The translations under genes were made by a program, and so were the position numbers. A stretch of DNA of 64,000 nucleotides, from NCBI GenBank assembly GCA_036583965.1, contig JAZBQD010000015.1:90073809-90137808 (forward strand), written 5' to 3'. How positions within the stretch are numbered: position 1 is the stretch's first letter; each line of letters opens with the position of its first letter. This DNA is from Prunella strophiata. Taxonomy: Eukaryota > Chordata > Aves > Passeriformes > Prunellidae. Shown one piece after another: positions 47,336 through 61,472 of this stretch. The notes beneath the pieces were generated by a model that was not told the DNA's origin, searched no databases, and saw nothing but the letters and a program-made list of their open reading frames with translations.

Positions 47336-50300
47336 AGGAAATTGAGCAAGGATTAGTAGATTATCACATGCCAGAATGACCGAGTCTCTGCTAGCTGTGT
47401 TACTGGTTTCTGTCTATTTTCCATCCATTTCCATGCAGAGCAATGGATCCACATTCATTGAGTTTTCAGTTAGCATCAGAAGCAAATCAATGGTTGAATC
47501 AGCAAGTGAGATTTCCTGCATCTTGGTCATATATAACATGAGAAATAGAATTCCCTTGATATTTTCCATTACATTGACATTCAAGATTGAATTTCAGTAA
47601 AGGTTCCAGTTTCTAAAGGGAAGACAATCATTAAATACTATTTCCACATTTTACTCTTCAGATAAAATAATTGTTGTGTTTCATTCCAGGGCTGTACAAT
47701 GCCAAGCAAGAGATGTAGTCAACAGGAGCATTCCACAGAAAGTTCCTGAAACTACCAGGAACCCTTGTAAATGTGATTATGAACATGGGTTAGATCTAGG
47801 AGGAAGTCAAGAGTCACCAAAACAGTAGCCTGGCATTCATAAGCATCATCTCTGTGCTTGTGTACACAAAGTGTATGGGAAATTCATCCCATAAAGGCCA
47901 AGGTATATAGTGGGATTTAAACACACTGCAATTCTAATTAGAGAGGTCAAACAAGAGACAAAAAGCAGGCAAGATCAAGCCTTGCCTAACCTGCCCAAAC
48001 ACAGGTTGTGTACTTCAAGTCTCCCAAAATTTCTCTCAGCAAGGAAGTGGACAGGTGTGAGGAAAAAGCAGCATACTACATCCTAAACAAAAATTTCAAA
48101 TGAAGACATAATTGTCACCAGGCCCTGGGACAAGTTCTCCTTTTTATTAACCGAAAAGTAAATTATGCCTTGCCCTGACTCCCACTGAAAAGAACAACAA
48201 AATGGAAAAAAAAGTGATATTGGATTAGATTAAATTGCCATGCATGTTTTCCCTACCAACACATTGAAGAGTGTCGTACAAGCTCCAGATTCTTCTTTAC
48301 TGTGGGTTGGAGTGTAACACTTTTTACTGAACACATTAGACTCCAGCAGCAAATTTCACAATTTATGAGAAACAAAACCCAAACATGTAAACCCCCATTT
48401 TTTGTCCTTATTTTTTTCTGAGATTAACAGCAGAATGAAAAAACATAGTTTACATTTATATAGATTGTTTGTTGCCTGTACTAAGCAATACAAATGCATT
48501 CAAGCCACCATTTTTTCAGTTGTGCTATCAGCTGCAGAGGTTCCATTTTCTTGGATATGGCAGGGATGTAAAGTCAGCTCTGTCTCATTCATGTTTACCA
48601 ACTTATCTTCAGGGGAAGCAGGGGTGGGAGGCAATAAATGCATTTTGTAACAATGGGGATCTACCACACACCAATACCTAATTCTGAGACACCTGTGCTT
48701 CAGAGTTTATAGGACTGATGCAAGTTTCCCTTTCCATGCAAGGGGCCCCTTTTCTCTCAGACTGACATAAATCCTATCAATGCCTCCAGAAAGGTAAATA
48801 TTCTATAAAAAGCTAGCAAAAGTGTTCTAAGCCATTTTTCAGTTTTTTAGAAACTAGTTGAAATTAATCCTACATTTATCAGCTGAATGATTGAGGTTTT
48901 GGTTCCCAAATTGTTAAACTATCACAAGCCCAAGAAGGAGGAAGCTAATAACTCAGTTGTCATTTCTTTTTAGTTCCCATTTCCTCCCAACTCTGTTTCT
49001 GACAACTCTTGGCAATTCTAGATCAAGGTGCTGACGGTTCTCCACCCACGTGGTCATTAATAAAGCCTTTACTCTATTTGTTAATGTACAGTTCCAGGCA
49101 CAATAGAAATTCTTTATTTCTTGTACCAATACACTTCCACTCGATGTGCTGTTATGAACCCATGGCTACATATGCACAGAAACCAGGGTCACTGGCCCAA
49201 AAGTAGACCATTGGCTCCTAAAACACATTCTCTGCAATAACTTTGGTGGTCAGCATCACAGTCACACGTCACACTGTCCTCTTTAGCCCACCAGGTTCCT
49301 TACTAGACCCACCATAGAACAGCTTTAGGCACATACCAGCCTCCCCAGTGGCAGTGAGCTGATCCTCAGGCAATTAACTATTCCATCCTCCACCTCTCTT
49401 CACATCCAGGGATGGTTTTGCCCAGATGCATTAGCCAGCTGCTCACAAACATAACAGATGCTCAGTTTGACTGGTTTTAACCCAAAAGATATAATTAGTG
49501 GCAGTTTAACATAAAGACCAAAGAAGAAAAAATTTAACAAGATAGTTGAACATAATTACACCTAGATAAACACTGATGAACACACAGGACTATGTATGGT
49601 TGAAACCAGAATTTGCAACAGGCTTATAGCTGTCTTTTTTTTCCCCAAACTGTTTCACCCTCTTTTTCCCACCAGCAAGAGAAAGATCTTGTCCCACAAA
49701 GAAAAAAAAAAAAAATACTGTCCTCATCAGAAAAGATTCTCAGTATAGTTCTTTCACAGAGATAGTTGATTTTTACTGCATTACTGTACCCTTCATATAG
49801 TACCTAGTTGCTAACAAAGAGTGAAAGAACATTACTTCATTTCTGGGACTGATTTATTTTCAAAGCTTCAGTGATGCAGCCAACACATGCATCTGTTTGG
49901 ACAAATTCTGAACTCTACCATCATGTGCTTTCCCATGCAGCTACTTCCTTTCTCAGTATGGTGTACAGTTGCAACCTGACACCCTGCAGGATTTCATTAG
50001 TGTACAGAGTTTATATAGAGTTAGGTTGCTCTATGAAACATATGATGAAAGAAGGAAACTCCAGTCAAAGCTGTCAAACATTGCTGTTCCAAGATAGGCT
50101 CCAAGCTCTTTATCTTGACAACTAAAGCAGGCATTCCCTTCCCAGAGAGTGACCCTACCATACACTTCTTTTGCAGTCCCAGCTCCAAGCAACCAGAGTA
50201 TGCTAGTTTTGCATAGATCCTAATTAAGAATGAATTTAACAACAGACTTTGGAATGTATTTAGACTTCTCAGCATGAATTTTTTAGACATGCTTGATGCC

Positions 50301-53300
50301 AAATGCTCAGCATGGCATAACACACCCAGTACAACTTATACCTTTAAACTCATGCATTTTTGAAAACAACATGGGTGTATTTTTGAATTTAAGCATGACA
50401 CCCATCATCTTTTACAGAAGAAGTTCCTACAGGGTTTTCAATATACAGAGCAAATGACAGAAAACAATCAAAATCCCTGTTGCTATTATAGGTGACGGAC
50501 TCTTGTTGTCTAGCACTTGGCAGCTATCATGGAAGGAAAGGGACATAATTATACACACTTGAGGCTTCATTTCCTTCACAAGCACCCTTCATTAGTACTC
50601 TGGTAAATATACTTGCACATCTTCATGAAGGCAAACACTGCTTTTTGCAGGATGCCTCATCAATGCACTAATTTGTGATGGCAAAACACATAGCAAATAA
50701 TTTCTCAGCTTTTTTTGTGGTTTTTCCATGCACTGGGGAAGTCATGAGACAGCTATTACCACATTATGTGTTGATAGCAAGGGCTGATATGATTTCATAT
50801 AGCCTGGGTTTTTCTGTTATACATAAAGACCCCAACTCTGATACTGACTTTCCTTTTTCCTAGGGCAACAATTTCCCCCCCCCTCTCCTCACATCCAGTT
50901 TGTATGTTCTTTTGAGTGGGAATGTTTCTGTATGGCACTTCCCAAAAGGGATTTTGTTGTAAATGTCTCAGGGAGTCAGCTCTGAACTTCTGACACGATT
51001 GCCTTTCCTGTCTACTGCAGACTTCATATGTGACAACAGGCAGGTCAGTAAAGACATGCACACCTCATTTAGACCCCATGTCTAAAAGGAACAGAGAGAA
51101 ACATAATGTATACTGTGCCATCAGGTATGCAATTCACACAGATAACTTTGTTTGCTGAGGTTTCTTGGAGACTGATGAAACTCAGGCACTAAAATCCCAT
51201 TCTCATTAACACTTCACTCAGAAGCTCCTCACCGGCCCTCTCTACGGCTTTAAAACAGATTTTTATGATGCCACTAACTTATAGATATTTGCTTTATAGA
51301 CTTTTCCCAAGCTGTAACAGAGTAAAATTTCAGGGAGATGTCCTATCATCCCATGCATTCTCTATTTTTCCAAAGGGCAAATAAACTATCAAAAATCCTT
51401 CTCACAGGTAAAATGAAGGTACTACCCCTGTCCCCCTCACACACAGACAGCATTGACATTATCAGACAGTAATATTATTTCCTCTTTCTGCCACTTCATT
51501 TTCCTGCTGCAGCCTCTGTAAAATTTTGGGACATCACTAGGCTTGTAGAAGCAGCCACTCTCCCCTCTCTGCTCCTGTTCTCTGTTCATTCATAAATTCA
51601 GAAGCACCCTGCACAACACAAAACCCTTTTGTGGGTAATGTGATGTACATATCATTGCATTAGCCATATTTACTAAGCTATAAGCAAATTATGTTTTGCA
51701 TCATAGCCGTGAAGACAAATATAGTAATAGAATCAGGTACCTTTCCAACCAGATGGAAATTTGCTAATGCAATAGGAAGTTGCTTATTAAATACAATGAA
51801 CTTCTGGTGTCAGGAAATACAAACTGCAAGCATCATCAGGTGAAGGGAAAATGGCTACTTTAACGATCCTACACACAGATACATAAATTTATCCTGATTA
51901 GAAAAAAACCCAGTCAATACTTAGACTCTCCTAAATGGGGCTGTTTGTTTTTTTTTTTTTTTTTTTTTAATACACATCACAATAAACTGCTGAAGAAAAG
52001 ACTGCTGTCATTTATTCACAAGTGGAACAAGAAGCTATTATGTAAGTCCTGACTTTAGACCAATACTGGAATGAAGAACAAATCTTTAAGCCACTCTGAC
52101 ATTAGCATTCTGTGCAGATGTTCTAGACCTTTCAAGCAGTGATATGATCTGAGACAGGCTGTTCCAATATTTTTAACCATATGAAACAAACAACGAATGG
52201 TGCTTTTACATAATTTGTGAGAAACAGCATCAAGAACGTGCAAGCTGCAAACAAGCAGAACAAGACAATTAGAAATGCATTTATTGATATCAAGAGAAAA
52301 GTTCTTTCAATAGCAATAATCAAATCCAGGATGGCAATTAAAGAACAGCTTATCTTATCAACTACTCTGTGCAAACTGGTCACTGAGCAATTCCAGTTTT
52401 ATGCCATGCCTTGCAAGGACAGGTAAGGACACAGCTTCAGAAACCTAAAATTTCACCTTCCCCTGTGAGGCACATCATCCTCACAATGGACTCATCACAG
52501 CAAGACTGCATAAATGGCTATATTCAAAACATAGAACCATGCTGACGCTCCAGAAGAGCAAGTTACTTTCATTTAAGTGCACAAAACCAATTCACTGGAA
52601 AATGCCTGGATGAAAGCATCTGGGCTTGAACTACCTGAAAAAGTGTTCTGCCAAGAGAGGCACCAAAAAGGGTTAAGTAATTCCTGTTAGAATAGTCCTG
52701 GCTGCCTGGATAAAGGCCACTGGGAGGTACAAACTAGGACAGTGGCATGCCATTATTAAGGCTCCATCAGTATTTCTTCTTAATGGATACTTAGCAATTT
52801 TCTAGCTCTCTTCCTGAATATTTTGTTTCAGCAGTGCTCCAAACAGCAAATATTTGCAGTGTGGATTTTCTAAGGGTTATTCTGGCTTTCAGAGGTTAAA
52901 CTAAAGCAAGAATTTTTTTGTTCTTGGTTGCAAACAGCAGCATACAGTCCATTCAGCGTTTCTGCACAATAACCCACCTACTTTCTTCATAAAACAAATT
53001 AACATCACACATCAATATTCAGAGGGGGTTTTGTTTTGTGCTGGTTTTAAGTGACAGAACTGCTTGCTTTTCCTGTCAGAAGAATTCTACCAGAAGCGTG
53101 CATTTTCAGTCCAAGAAGCTGTCACATCAGCATATTTCGGGGAGACGATAGATGTTAGCTCGTACTGCCTTCTCATCCTTCTCTGAGAACTCAACACAAC
53201 AGCCTGCCACCCACCACAGTAACCTAAGAGATAAAACACAGAACAGCACTTACAGAATGAGAGGGCTTTGGAAGCAAAGCCTAATTAAAAAGACACACAC

Positions 53301-54832
53301 AATAAGACTATAGCTGAGCATCGAAGTGCAACATCATAGCAGGTAATTGCGCAGAAAACAGCATCCTGGTAACACAACTATCCTGCCCCTACAGCCAGCT
53401 TAACCTAACCTATGGAACACAGCACTTCCCAGGCTTGCTGCAGGAGGCTCAGGCCCAAAGACCCACTTCCTTTAATCAAAGCTATCATTAGCAAGCATAC
53501 AGCATTTTCCAACTCCACTGCCTAGGAACTGCAGCCTAAACAAGGCATCAGCATGAGGTTACAAACCCACCACATGCTGTACTCTCATGGGAAGTAAGAG
53601 GGGTCTGTTGCACTTGCTCATTAGGGTGGACTAACTGGGATCCACTGAGGATTAAAAGGACCAAATAGCTGTGAACCTCAATACTATGAAATCCAAGGCC
53701 ATATAGCTCAGGGCTAATGCCATTCTTGAGGCTACAAGTTTATCATTAGAAAAGGATGAGAAAGAGAACCTGGGAAAACCAAGTGATTACTGGATGAAAA
53801 TGAGCAACCAGTGTCATAGGGCAACAAGAAGGAAATGAAATCCTATGGGGTTTTAATGAAAGCATGTCAGTGAGATCTCTCTCAAACACCAATCTCCAAT
53901 TTCACCCGTTCAAGAAAGGACCATTAAAAGACCTGTGGTAACGTGCTGTAAAAATTCCAGTGTAGAAATGGACTGCTAGAGGATAAGAATACTTTGGAGA
54001 AGAGGCCAGAATGCATTGGTAACCACTGTAACAACCTTGAAGAGACACATCCAGCTGAAGTCCAGCTGTGAGACCACCAGTAAACTGTCCTGCACTGTGT
54101 GGACAAGCCTTGCCTTTTAAAGGCTTACTTCCAAGAAGTACCAACACAGACACATGTGTCACCCTGTTCTTCCAAAGCTTTTCTCAGCCTTCTGATGTTT
54201 GCATTTTTGTAATGGAGTTTCTCACACATTTTCATATAAATAATTATTGTTTTACATTCCTTTCTGGAGTCAGAGAGATTTGACTGACTGTTGCAACGAC
54301 CAGTGTGGTTGGAGAGGTGGCAACTTCACCCTCCAATCCCTGGCCATTTATGGAATTCTATATAAAGGCGAAGGTCACAAAATTAAAGTCCCTTTTTTAC
54401 CCTGAACTTTCAGGTGAACTCTTGTGGTTCATTCTGTGTCATATTATGACACACATGGTCACTAAACCCAGCATTCTTCACATGCACATTGATACCAGAT
54501 TGACTGCTCGCATCACTGGATTGGTGTACAAGACAGTTTCCTTCTGGGCACAAGATTCAGGTATTGCAAACATGTAGGTATCACCAAGACTTCAAACTTC
54601 CAAAACATTGCAACATGCCTCTATTTTCTCTTGGCAATTCTTTTCCTAAAGCAGGCATAATATATTTCTTTCTAGCAGCTTATACCCACCTTTACCTGTG
54701 GAGGAATGTTTGTGCAGAGAGAAAGAGACTTCATGGCAGCAGGTGTGGAAAAAAACATCTAGCTTTTCCTTATTAAAAAAGTCCATTAAAATTATCCCAA
54801 AGGTGAACATTCTGTGCTACTACTGTGCTACT
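47336..54832. other. Unassigned sequence
   Basis: About 7.5 kb with no recognised gene or repeat family. It holds A14 near 49688, C10 near 50875 and T21 at 51948-51968. Open frames of 60 to 100 codons occur on both strands. A plus-strand frame at 52217-52426 ends close to a donor-like ACAG then GTAAGG at about 52422, without a convincing acceptor. Confidence 0.4.
51948..51968 (-). repeat. Poly(T) tract, T21
   Basis: An uninterrupted T run with no recognised retrocopy beside it. Confidence 0.9.
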
Positions 54833-54900
54833 AATTTCTTTTCTTCATAGAAAAGAAATTTCTATTTTTCATAGAAATTTCTTTTCTATGAAAAGAAATT
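54833..54900. repeat. Long inverted repeat (hairpin)
   Basis: Arms 54844-54864 and 54872-54892 are perfectly complementary over 21 bases around a 7-base loop (TTTTTCA). Allowing a 3-base bulge (54843-54845), the stem continues outward with AATTTCTTTT at 54833-54842 pairing with AAAAGAAATT at 54891-54900, for about 29 paired bases in total. The arms are AT-rich and built from TTTCTTTTC/GAAAAGAAA words. There are no flanking terminal repeats of a known transposon. Confidence 0.95.
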
Positions 54901-57298
54901 CCAGACATCTAGCAAAAACACAGCTTAACCAAGCAGGGTTTCTTTTACTCTGGCTGCAAAAGCAGTAATGGAGAAAATGAAAATAACCCTAAAGTCAGTC
55001 ATCTGTATGTCGTGATATTATTTTTTTTTTCTCCAAAGCTAGTAAAATATTCAATAAATTCAAGAATTAAAAAAGGAGTTGAGTTGCTTATAATTACCAC
55101 AGTATTAAAGAATTATATTTCAGTTTGTATGGTTTGAAATTTTGACATCATTCTTGGCTTCAGTATCATACCCAATTAAGAAGCCCCTAGAAGAGTGAGA
55201 ACGACAAGAGCCACTAAATGTGTCACAACACAGGGTGAAGGGAAGAAGTGCTGGAAGTGGAGGCTTTTCAAAGCAAGCCTAGGAAATTGTGCTGCACAAT
55301 GAGTGCAGAATATGTTTTTTTCTCTTCCCCCCCACAGCCTCCACCTCCTGCCCTGCTCCTCATGACATACACACACATTTTATGGCCTAAGAGCCAGCGA
55401 AAAAGGGTGTGTTCTTTCAGGTTTATAGCCTTGACTAATGGAATTGCTCTAAATAACATTTTGATCTTGTAAGGTCATGCAGAGTGCTATACCTTTCCTT
55501 TAATGATTCAGGTCTGGACGAAGAATTTCCCAGAATTGAGATGGTAATGAAGTCATTAGTTTCTTCCTACTTGAAGCTCTGGCTAGGAAAGGGAATTCTA
55601 TGGGTAAAGTCTGAGAGGGTCTTTTTCATAAAGCTCATACCCAGCTGAGCTGTAACACCTGTTACATTTTCCCAGGAGCCTGAGCTGTAGAGCATTTCCA
55701 ATCTATTTGCTCTTCTTCTCCTACAGCACATTGACAAAAGCTGGGGGAATGGGTTTTCTAAGGGAGTGCTAATTGAAAAAAAAAAAAAAATCTATGCCTG
55801 GTGCAAATGTTAACTCACATCCTAGCTAAGATAGTGATGATTATTTCCTTGTCTTTGAAAATACAAGACATTCCAGACTGCATTTAAATTAAAAATACAC
55901 ATTTGAAATTGGTTCTTTAATAATTCCTCACCTTTTATGTACAATATAAAGGATGAATAATTACTCCAAAAAAAAAAAACCTCCACTATTGAAAACAGTC
56001 CCTTATGCTAAGTTTTTGATACTAAAATACACTCACTGCTCAGTAGAGAAACACAGCACTAAGTACATGTCAATAAATACAGAACTAACAACTAAATATA
56101 CATTCTTATAATGTATAAATTCATGGAGAATAATAGTTCATGGAGAAACCGTTTTAAAATATGCTTTCTCAAGTAAAGGGAACAAAAAGCCTGGATATTC
56201 AAGTTCCACCACTAAGTATCTATGTTAGACAAATCCACAAATTAGACTCAAAATGGATATACACTTAGCAACCAGCAAATGTATCTTGTTTCATCACTGG
56301 TACCCTCCCAGACCTCCCTCCAAAGTAAGCCCATAAACAAATAGAGTTTTATAGAGCAGACCCAGGTGTTCCAATGCATTTTGGTCTTGCCAGCTAATTA
56401 GCACACATGCATACACACAGAGAAATAGAGCATTAGAAAGGAGAGCAGTAAGAGACATTCTTTGACTAAGGAATCTGTTCCCTGTACCAGACTGAAATAA
56501 TGCAGCCTTACTGAGCACCTGAGCATGCCACAAAAATCAGCTTTTCTCAGTTGTGAAGGGATGGTCTAGTGGTGGGACACACTTCTTTTGCTGCTGACTC
56601 ATGTGGCTGTTGCTGTGAGCACTAAGACTTTCATAGTCAGAGACAGCATGAAATTCTGAAGAAATGTCTGGGGGTATCCCCAGTATCCTAAACATAACAC
56701 TGATGCTTCAGTACACCTATTATTGGAGTCAGATTATTTTGTTGCATTGCACTCTTTTCCTCACTTTTATCTCTGAAAAGTAGTTCTGAAAAGCCTCTAA
56801 AAATGACTGGGGCTTTTCAGTCGGGATTTTTTGTTGTTTGGGATGGATATTTTTTGGTTTTTTTGGTCAGTTTCGTTTGATTTTTTTTTAGCTCTACAAC
56901 ATATTGCACAAATGTATAAACAAATGGAAAGTGGTATGGAAATTCTTGAGCATCTTTCCAAAATTTAGGCAGTCCATACCCAAGAAAGAAGAGGCATGCC
57001 ACTAAAGAATAAAATTAATCTTGCATTTTTAATAAAACAGAGGGTGTAAGTCAAGAAGAAATACTCCCCATCCTCATCTTTGTGATTGATATGCTGAAAT
57101 ATCACACTAGAAACAAGTAAAGCATTTATTATGAAAACCTAAAGTAGGGATTTTCTTGTAGGTTTCCCTCAGAAACCTCAAGCCAAGCTATTACTGTTTT
57201 TCTTTTAGTATTAAAAATCTTAATGAACAATGGGGAAAGCAGGGAATTATTACAGACTAACTTCTGATCATTTTCCTGTCAGAAAACAGCATGCTTAC
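54901..57298. other. Unassigned sequence
   Basis: No gene or repeat family was recognised. It is AT-rich, with A-runs near 55777 and 55970 and a T/G-rich tract at about 56826-56890. Overlapping open frames at 55176-55472 come from a CCCCCCC/CCTCC-rich patch and are not gene-like. Confidence 0.4.
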
Positions 57299-57329
57299 CT
57301 TTCTGATTTGCTGAGTCTACTCTACACAG
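57299..57329 (-). other. Candidate 31-bp microexon, minus strand
   Basis: On the minus strand an acceptor (GTTACTTCTCTCAG) leads after 31 bases to AGAAAG and a consensus donor, GTAAGCATG. Only one frame is open through it (LCRVDSANQK plus one base). Its exit phase (1) does not match the phase-2 entry of the exon at 41490, so the two cannot be neighbours without another exon between. Chance is the simpler explanation. Confidence 0.15.
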
Positions 57330-57525
57330 CTGAGAGAAGTAACTTTGCTGCTGGGTTTTATCACAAGGCCCTGTTATTTTCCCAGTAAAATACAGTAGAA
57401 CTGCTTTCTGTCCATGTTTATATCCCCAAAATCATTGGATATAATGACACTATATAACCCACTTTGACTTTATTTTGCCTCTCCTTTTGGTCAGCCCCAG
57501 CCAGGTAGTGGATCATGCTGTGTCA

Positions 57526-57746
57526 GAGAGTCATAGAAATGTTAAGGCTGGAAAAACCTCTAAGATGATCAAGTCCAGCCTTAACCCCACACTGCCATGT
57601 TCACCACTCTATCATGGCCTCATGTGCCACATTTACAGATCTTTTGAACACTTCCAGGGATGGTGGTTCCACCACTTCCCTGGGCAGTCTGTCCAGTGTC
57701 TGAGTACCCTTTCATTGAATAATTTTTTCTTAATATCCAATCAAAA
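57526..57746 (-). mobile_element. CR1 LINE fragment, 3' end
   Basis: The plus strand is the reverse complement of a CR1 3' end. It begins with a decayed terminal repeat (AGTCATAGAAATG), followed by 'ttaaggctggaaaaacctctaag', 'gatcaagtccagcc', 'tgccacatttacag.tctttt', 'gaacacttccagggatggtg', 'ccaccacttccctgggcag' and 'ttcttaatatccaatc'. It is short and 5'-truncated. The plus-strand open frame 57475-57879 and its minus-strand counterparts mostly overlap this copy and are not genes. Confidence 0.92.
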
Positions 57747-60700
57747 ACATCACCCCAGTGAAGGAAGGGTCTGTAGGCAAGCAGGAGACAGCATCTCCCA
57801 CTCAGTCCCAATTCTGAGTACATCAAAACAGCAGCCTAAATTTTTCTCTGGTAAACTAAGCTCTAGTTTTTCACTGTAATGTGAAAGTTTGCTATTTGAT
57901 GCACCTGAAACATACCTACTCCCCCATTTTAGCCACTTCCCAGCAGCTACATCCCTCTTGTCCACTGCTTTCATAATTATTTTTTCACTTTCTTCCAAAC
58001 TGCCCCTTTATTCAGCAAAAGGTGTCCTCCTCATACAGAACTATTCCTCTTTCTTAGCCTGTTCAACCAAGCCAGCTGCATAAAGTCCAGTTCAGACATT
58101 TCTAAACTTCACAATTGTCTTTATATATTCCTGCTTTACACTGGTTACATCCTCATTTTGAAAATAAGTAACAGGATATACTGGTACTCCATGCAAGGCA
58201 AAGTATCCCAGCTGGATGAGCACATTCTCTATCCAGGGCTAAGCCTTTTCCAGAATCAGGTGATTCCTGAACCACCAACCACCAAAATCTGCTGATGCTA
58301 AGTTTACAGAGCTCCTGTCACCTTTCCTTTTGGAGAACAAAGGCAGACCCTGGCAAACAACTGTCTGAAAATGACTGTGCCCCTAAGACTCCAGGTTCCT
58401 TGGGCTTCTAGTTGCAACTTTCCCCACACTTATAGATGAGCTGGCCACAGCCTGCCAAAAGGGCAGGACTAGAAACCTGGCATTCAGATACTTTATCTGT
58501 ACATTGGAATTTGAAGAGAAGTAGAAAACTGATTCATTTTAGCTTCTCACTTGACACAAATTGCTTTCTCCACTGTGTCAAACTGTTAAGTAAGAGTGAA
58601 CTGTTGGAAACAAAAAAAAATCTCCTTCAGTGTCTCTTCCCTGCCTACAGAGGGTGAGCAGTAGCAGTCCAGCAAAGGCTGCTGTCCCACGTGCTCTGCT
58701 GCTCAGGCAGGAGCATGAAATGAAGGGTGTCATTTAATGGGGCTGCCTGTGGCATAAACAGTCTGTAAATCTGACTATATGTTTGAATATGTCAAAGAAC
58801 TACCACAATAAAAACTATGTATAAGCAAGGACATGAAATGGAAGCTAAAAAAATCCCAAACATTTTACAATCTTGTTTAATTACTCTGTTTTCTTATAGA
58901 CCAATTCAGCCTATAGCCTCTCTTCTCCCAAATAAGAATTCTGCCTTTGAACTAACCTAACAAACTGCTACAATTATCAAGCTATCATAAACACCTCAGT
59001 GCTTCTAACAAATTTACTGACACCTGGCAATCCAAAACTGTATTTCAGATTAAGGCAATACTGGTCACTTGCTGTGTACACCCAGAATGAAGAACACATG
59101 CAAAATACACAGACATCAAAATCTATGGAAACTAATGTAAAGAACTCTGAAATTTTTTTAATGAGTAATACATTTTAATTACTACAAGTTTTCCTACACT
59201 TTAAGCTTTAATACATAACATTTTCTTTTTTTGTTTAAAAGCAAAAAGCTTGGGCTCTGTCACCCAATTGCTGACACTTCAGGAGCAAGGGAAAGAGAGA
59301 AAAGGTACCAGTTCTCATATTCATCACAAGGACCAAAATAAAAAGAGAACCATAGAACATGGCAGAGATTTAAAGCTGAAATTAAATACCCTTTGCACAT
59401 TCCAAAATAAACATGTTTTGACTAAGTTAACAGCCTTTGAAATATCTAATACAGAGTTGCACGTTTTCATCATTTCCCCACCCTCTCTCTGCCATTCAAT
59501 GTGCACAGCTAAGAAAGAAGAATGGAAAGGAGCTCGAGCCTGACTGCTGTTCACACTTTAACTTGTATGTTATATACACAGTGTTTTACTGTGAACTGAC
59601 TTGGAACAGAGCTTGTGTGAAATTTTCTTACTAAACTCACTTTTTCACTCAACAAAACACAGTCACTCAGAAGGTACCACATGTACAGATGCCATTTCTC
59701 ACTGGTGATCTTTCTGCCCACTCCAATCTTATTAAAGCCTAGTAATTAGGAAACTCAGAAGGGTACATACCCAGATTCAAGCCCTCAGCCTAGCTGGCTG
59801 TTTCACAGCAACAAGACAATCTAACCACCAAGTATCTCCCCTTTCAAGTGTTCTTGTTGGAGCTGTTATAGCTTGTACCAGTAACAGGCAATATACCACC
59901 AAAAATAAGAAAAAAGGCCAAATAAGTGGTCATCTTGATCACCTCTCTGGGGTTTTGGAAGGCAATAAACACCAGTGACACAGACTAAGCCAATATCCTG
60001 ATCATGGATGCCCCTGCAGGTTTGTGCTCCCTCCATCCTACCCCAGGTGAAAGGATTTGATACAAAAGTTCAGTACATTCAGGGCAGAGAGGTGGAGGTG
60101 CACAGATGCTGGTTTTACAAGAGAGAGTACAAAGTCAAAGGGAATCCAACAACACTTCACCCACTTCAGTGTGCTTGAAAAATCCCCAGAAGTGCTGATC
60201 CTTATGTGTCTTTCTACACTTGAGAACTGTGCCCGAGTGCCTTGTATAGGTTCTACAAACAGGAGACAGAGAAACTCCTCACAGGCAAAGTAGAGAAAAC
60301 AGCAAGCAGATTCTCCAAGGCAACCTGTACCGTGTTTACTGACAGTAAAGCATCACCACATGGCATTTCCTCAAAGTGGTAGGTGTCTCACATTCTGGGA
60401 ATGACATTCCTGGGAATTCTTCCCATGCCTGCTCCTTTGAACAGTATTATAAAGCTCCATACATGAGATTTTATGTTAAAGCAATTGTATGGCACATTTG
60501 CTCTTCAAATTTTATATCACAATCACAGGATTACTCTGCCTCTTAAGTGAAGTGTTTATTACGAAAAAATAGTTAAAGACAGGATGAAATTATGCCCTAA
60601 AGAAAATCTACCTCGTTCAATAGCCTTCTCAAGTTTATTACTGATGCACTAGTAAAAACATATGTATTTCAATATATATATTGAAAATAACAAAACCAAA

Positions 60701-60993
60701 ACAAACAAAACATATAAGCTGTAACTTAAACCAGACCAAACAGCACATGCCCCTACCTTTTGTAGAAGATGCATGATCTTTAGTCATGACTGCACATTAC
60801 TATTACACCAATGACAGATCTGATTCAGGTCTTTATACCATTTACTTTTGAGGTTTTTACTCCTACTGGGGACCACTATCCTTCAATTGTGTTGACTCAA
60901 GTGTTTACCAAACTGTATTCTTGACAGGATCCTCTCAATATTATTAATTTTTAAAAACACTGAAGAAATAATTTCAAAACCACACAAATTTGC
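57747..60993. other. Unassigned sequence
   Basis: No gene or repeat family was recognised. It contains a 20-base palindrome at 60667-60686. A minus-strand frame at about 57910-57998 ends near a TAG then GTATGT donor-like site and has an ordinary protein look, but no acceptor precedes it. Confidence 0.4.
60667..60686. repeat. Perfect 20-base AT palindrome
   Basis: TTTCAATATATATATTGAAA is self-complementary over its whole length. It is probably a by-product of a short TA repeat. Confidence 0.9.
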
Positions 60994-61018
60994 AAAAAAA
61001 AAAAAAAAAAAAAAAAAA
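60994..61018 (+). repeat. Poly(A) tract, A25
   Basis: An uninterrupted A run, with no recognised retrocopy upstream. Confidence 0.9.
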
Positions 61019-61414
61019 CCAAACCCTACAGATGATTTTAACATATCTTCCTTAAAGTATTACAGTGCAAATATTCGAATTGTGCAACAGAGAGAAAGCA
61101 TATTCTGGAAGTGAATAAAGGTTAACAGTACCATGTTTTGCAACATCTACATTGTATCTGCTCCTTAAAAGTCCTGGTCACAGAATCATAGCCTTGATTT
61201 TTTAAGTCCCTTGTTTTCTCTCCCCCATCTGTCATCACCATGCACTCTTTCCTGACAAATTCGTCCCTACAGGAGCTGTGGATCCCTCTCCTAGCTTTTG
61301 CACTGCTATTTGAACATGCCAGTTCTCACAGAGCTCCTTAATATACCACTTCTTGAACATTGATTCTTGCACAATCTTATGCTATCTCAGCATCAAATCA
61401 CTGAAGTAGTAAAT

Positions 61415-61417
<3 letters not shown>

Positions 61418-61456
<39 letters not shown>
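61418..61456 (-). repeat. Poly(T) tract, T39
   Basis: The longest homopolymer in the window, 17 bases before a plus-strand CR1 fragment. The open frame 61367-61615 passes through it as poly-Phe and is spurious. Pure runs of this length are prone to slippage, and the assembled length may be inexact. Confidence 0.95.
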
Positions 61457-61457
<1 letters not shown>

Positions 61458-61472
61458 TGAATTTGACATGTT

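Noticed and set aside
57475..57998. 134-codon plus frame and overlapping minus frames
   Set aside because: They mostly overlap the CR1 copy at 57526-57746. The minus frame continues past it with a GTATGT donor-like site but has no acceptor.
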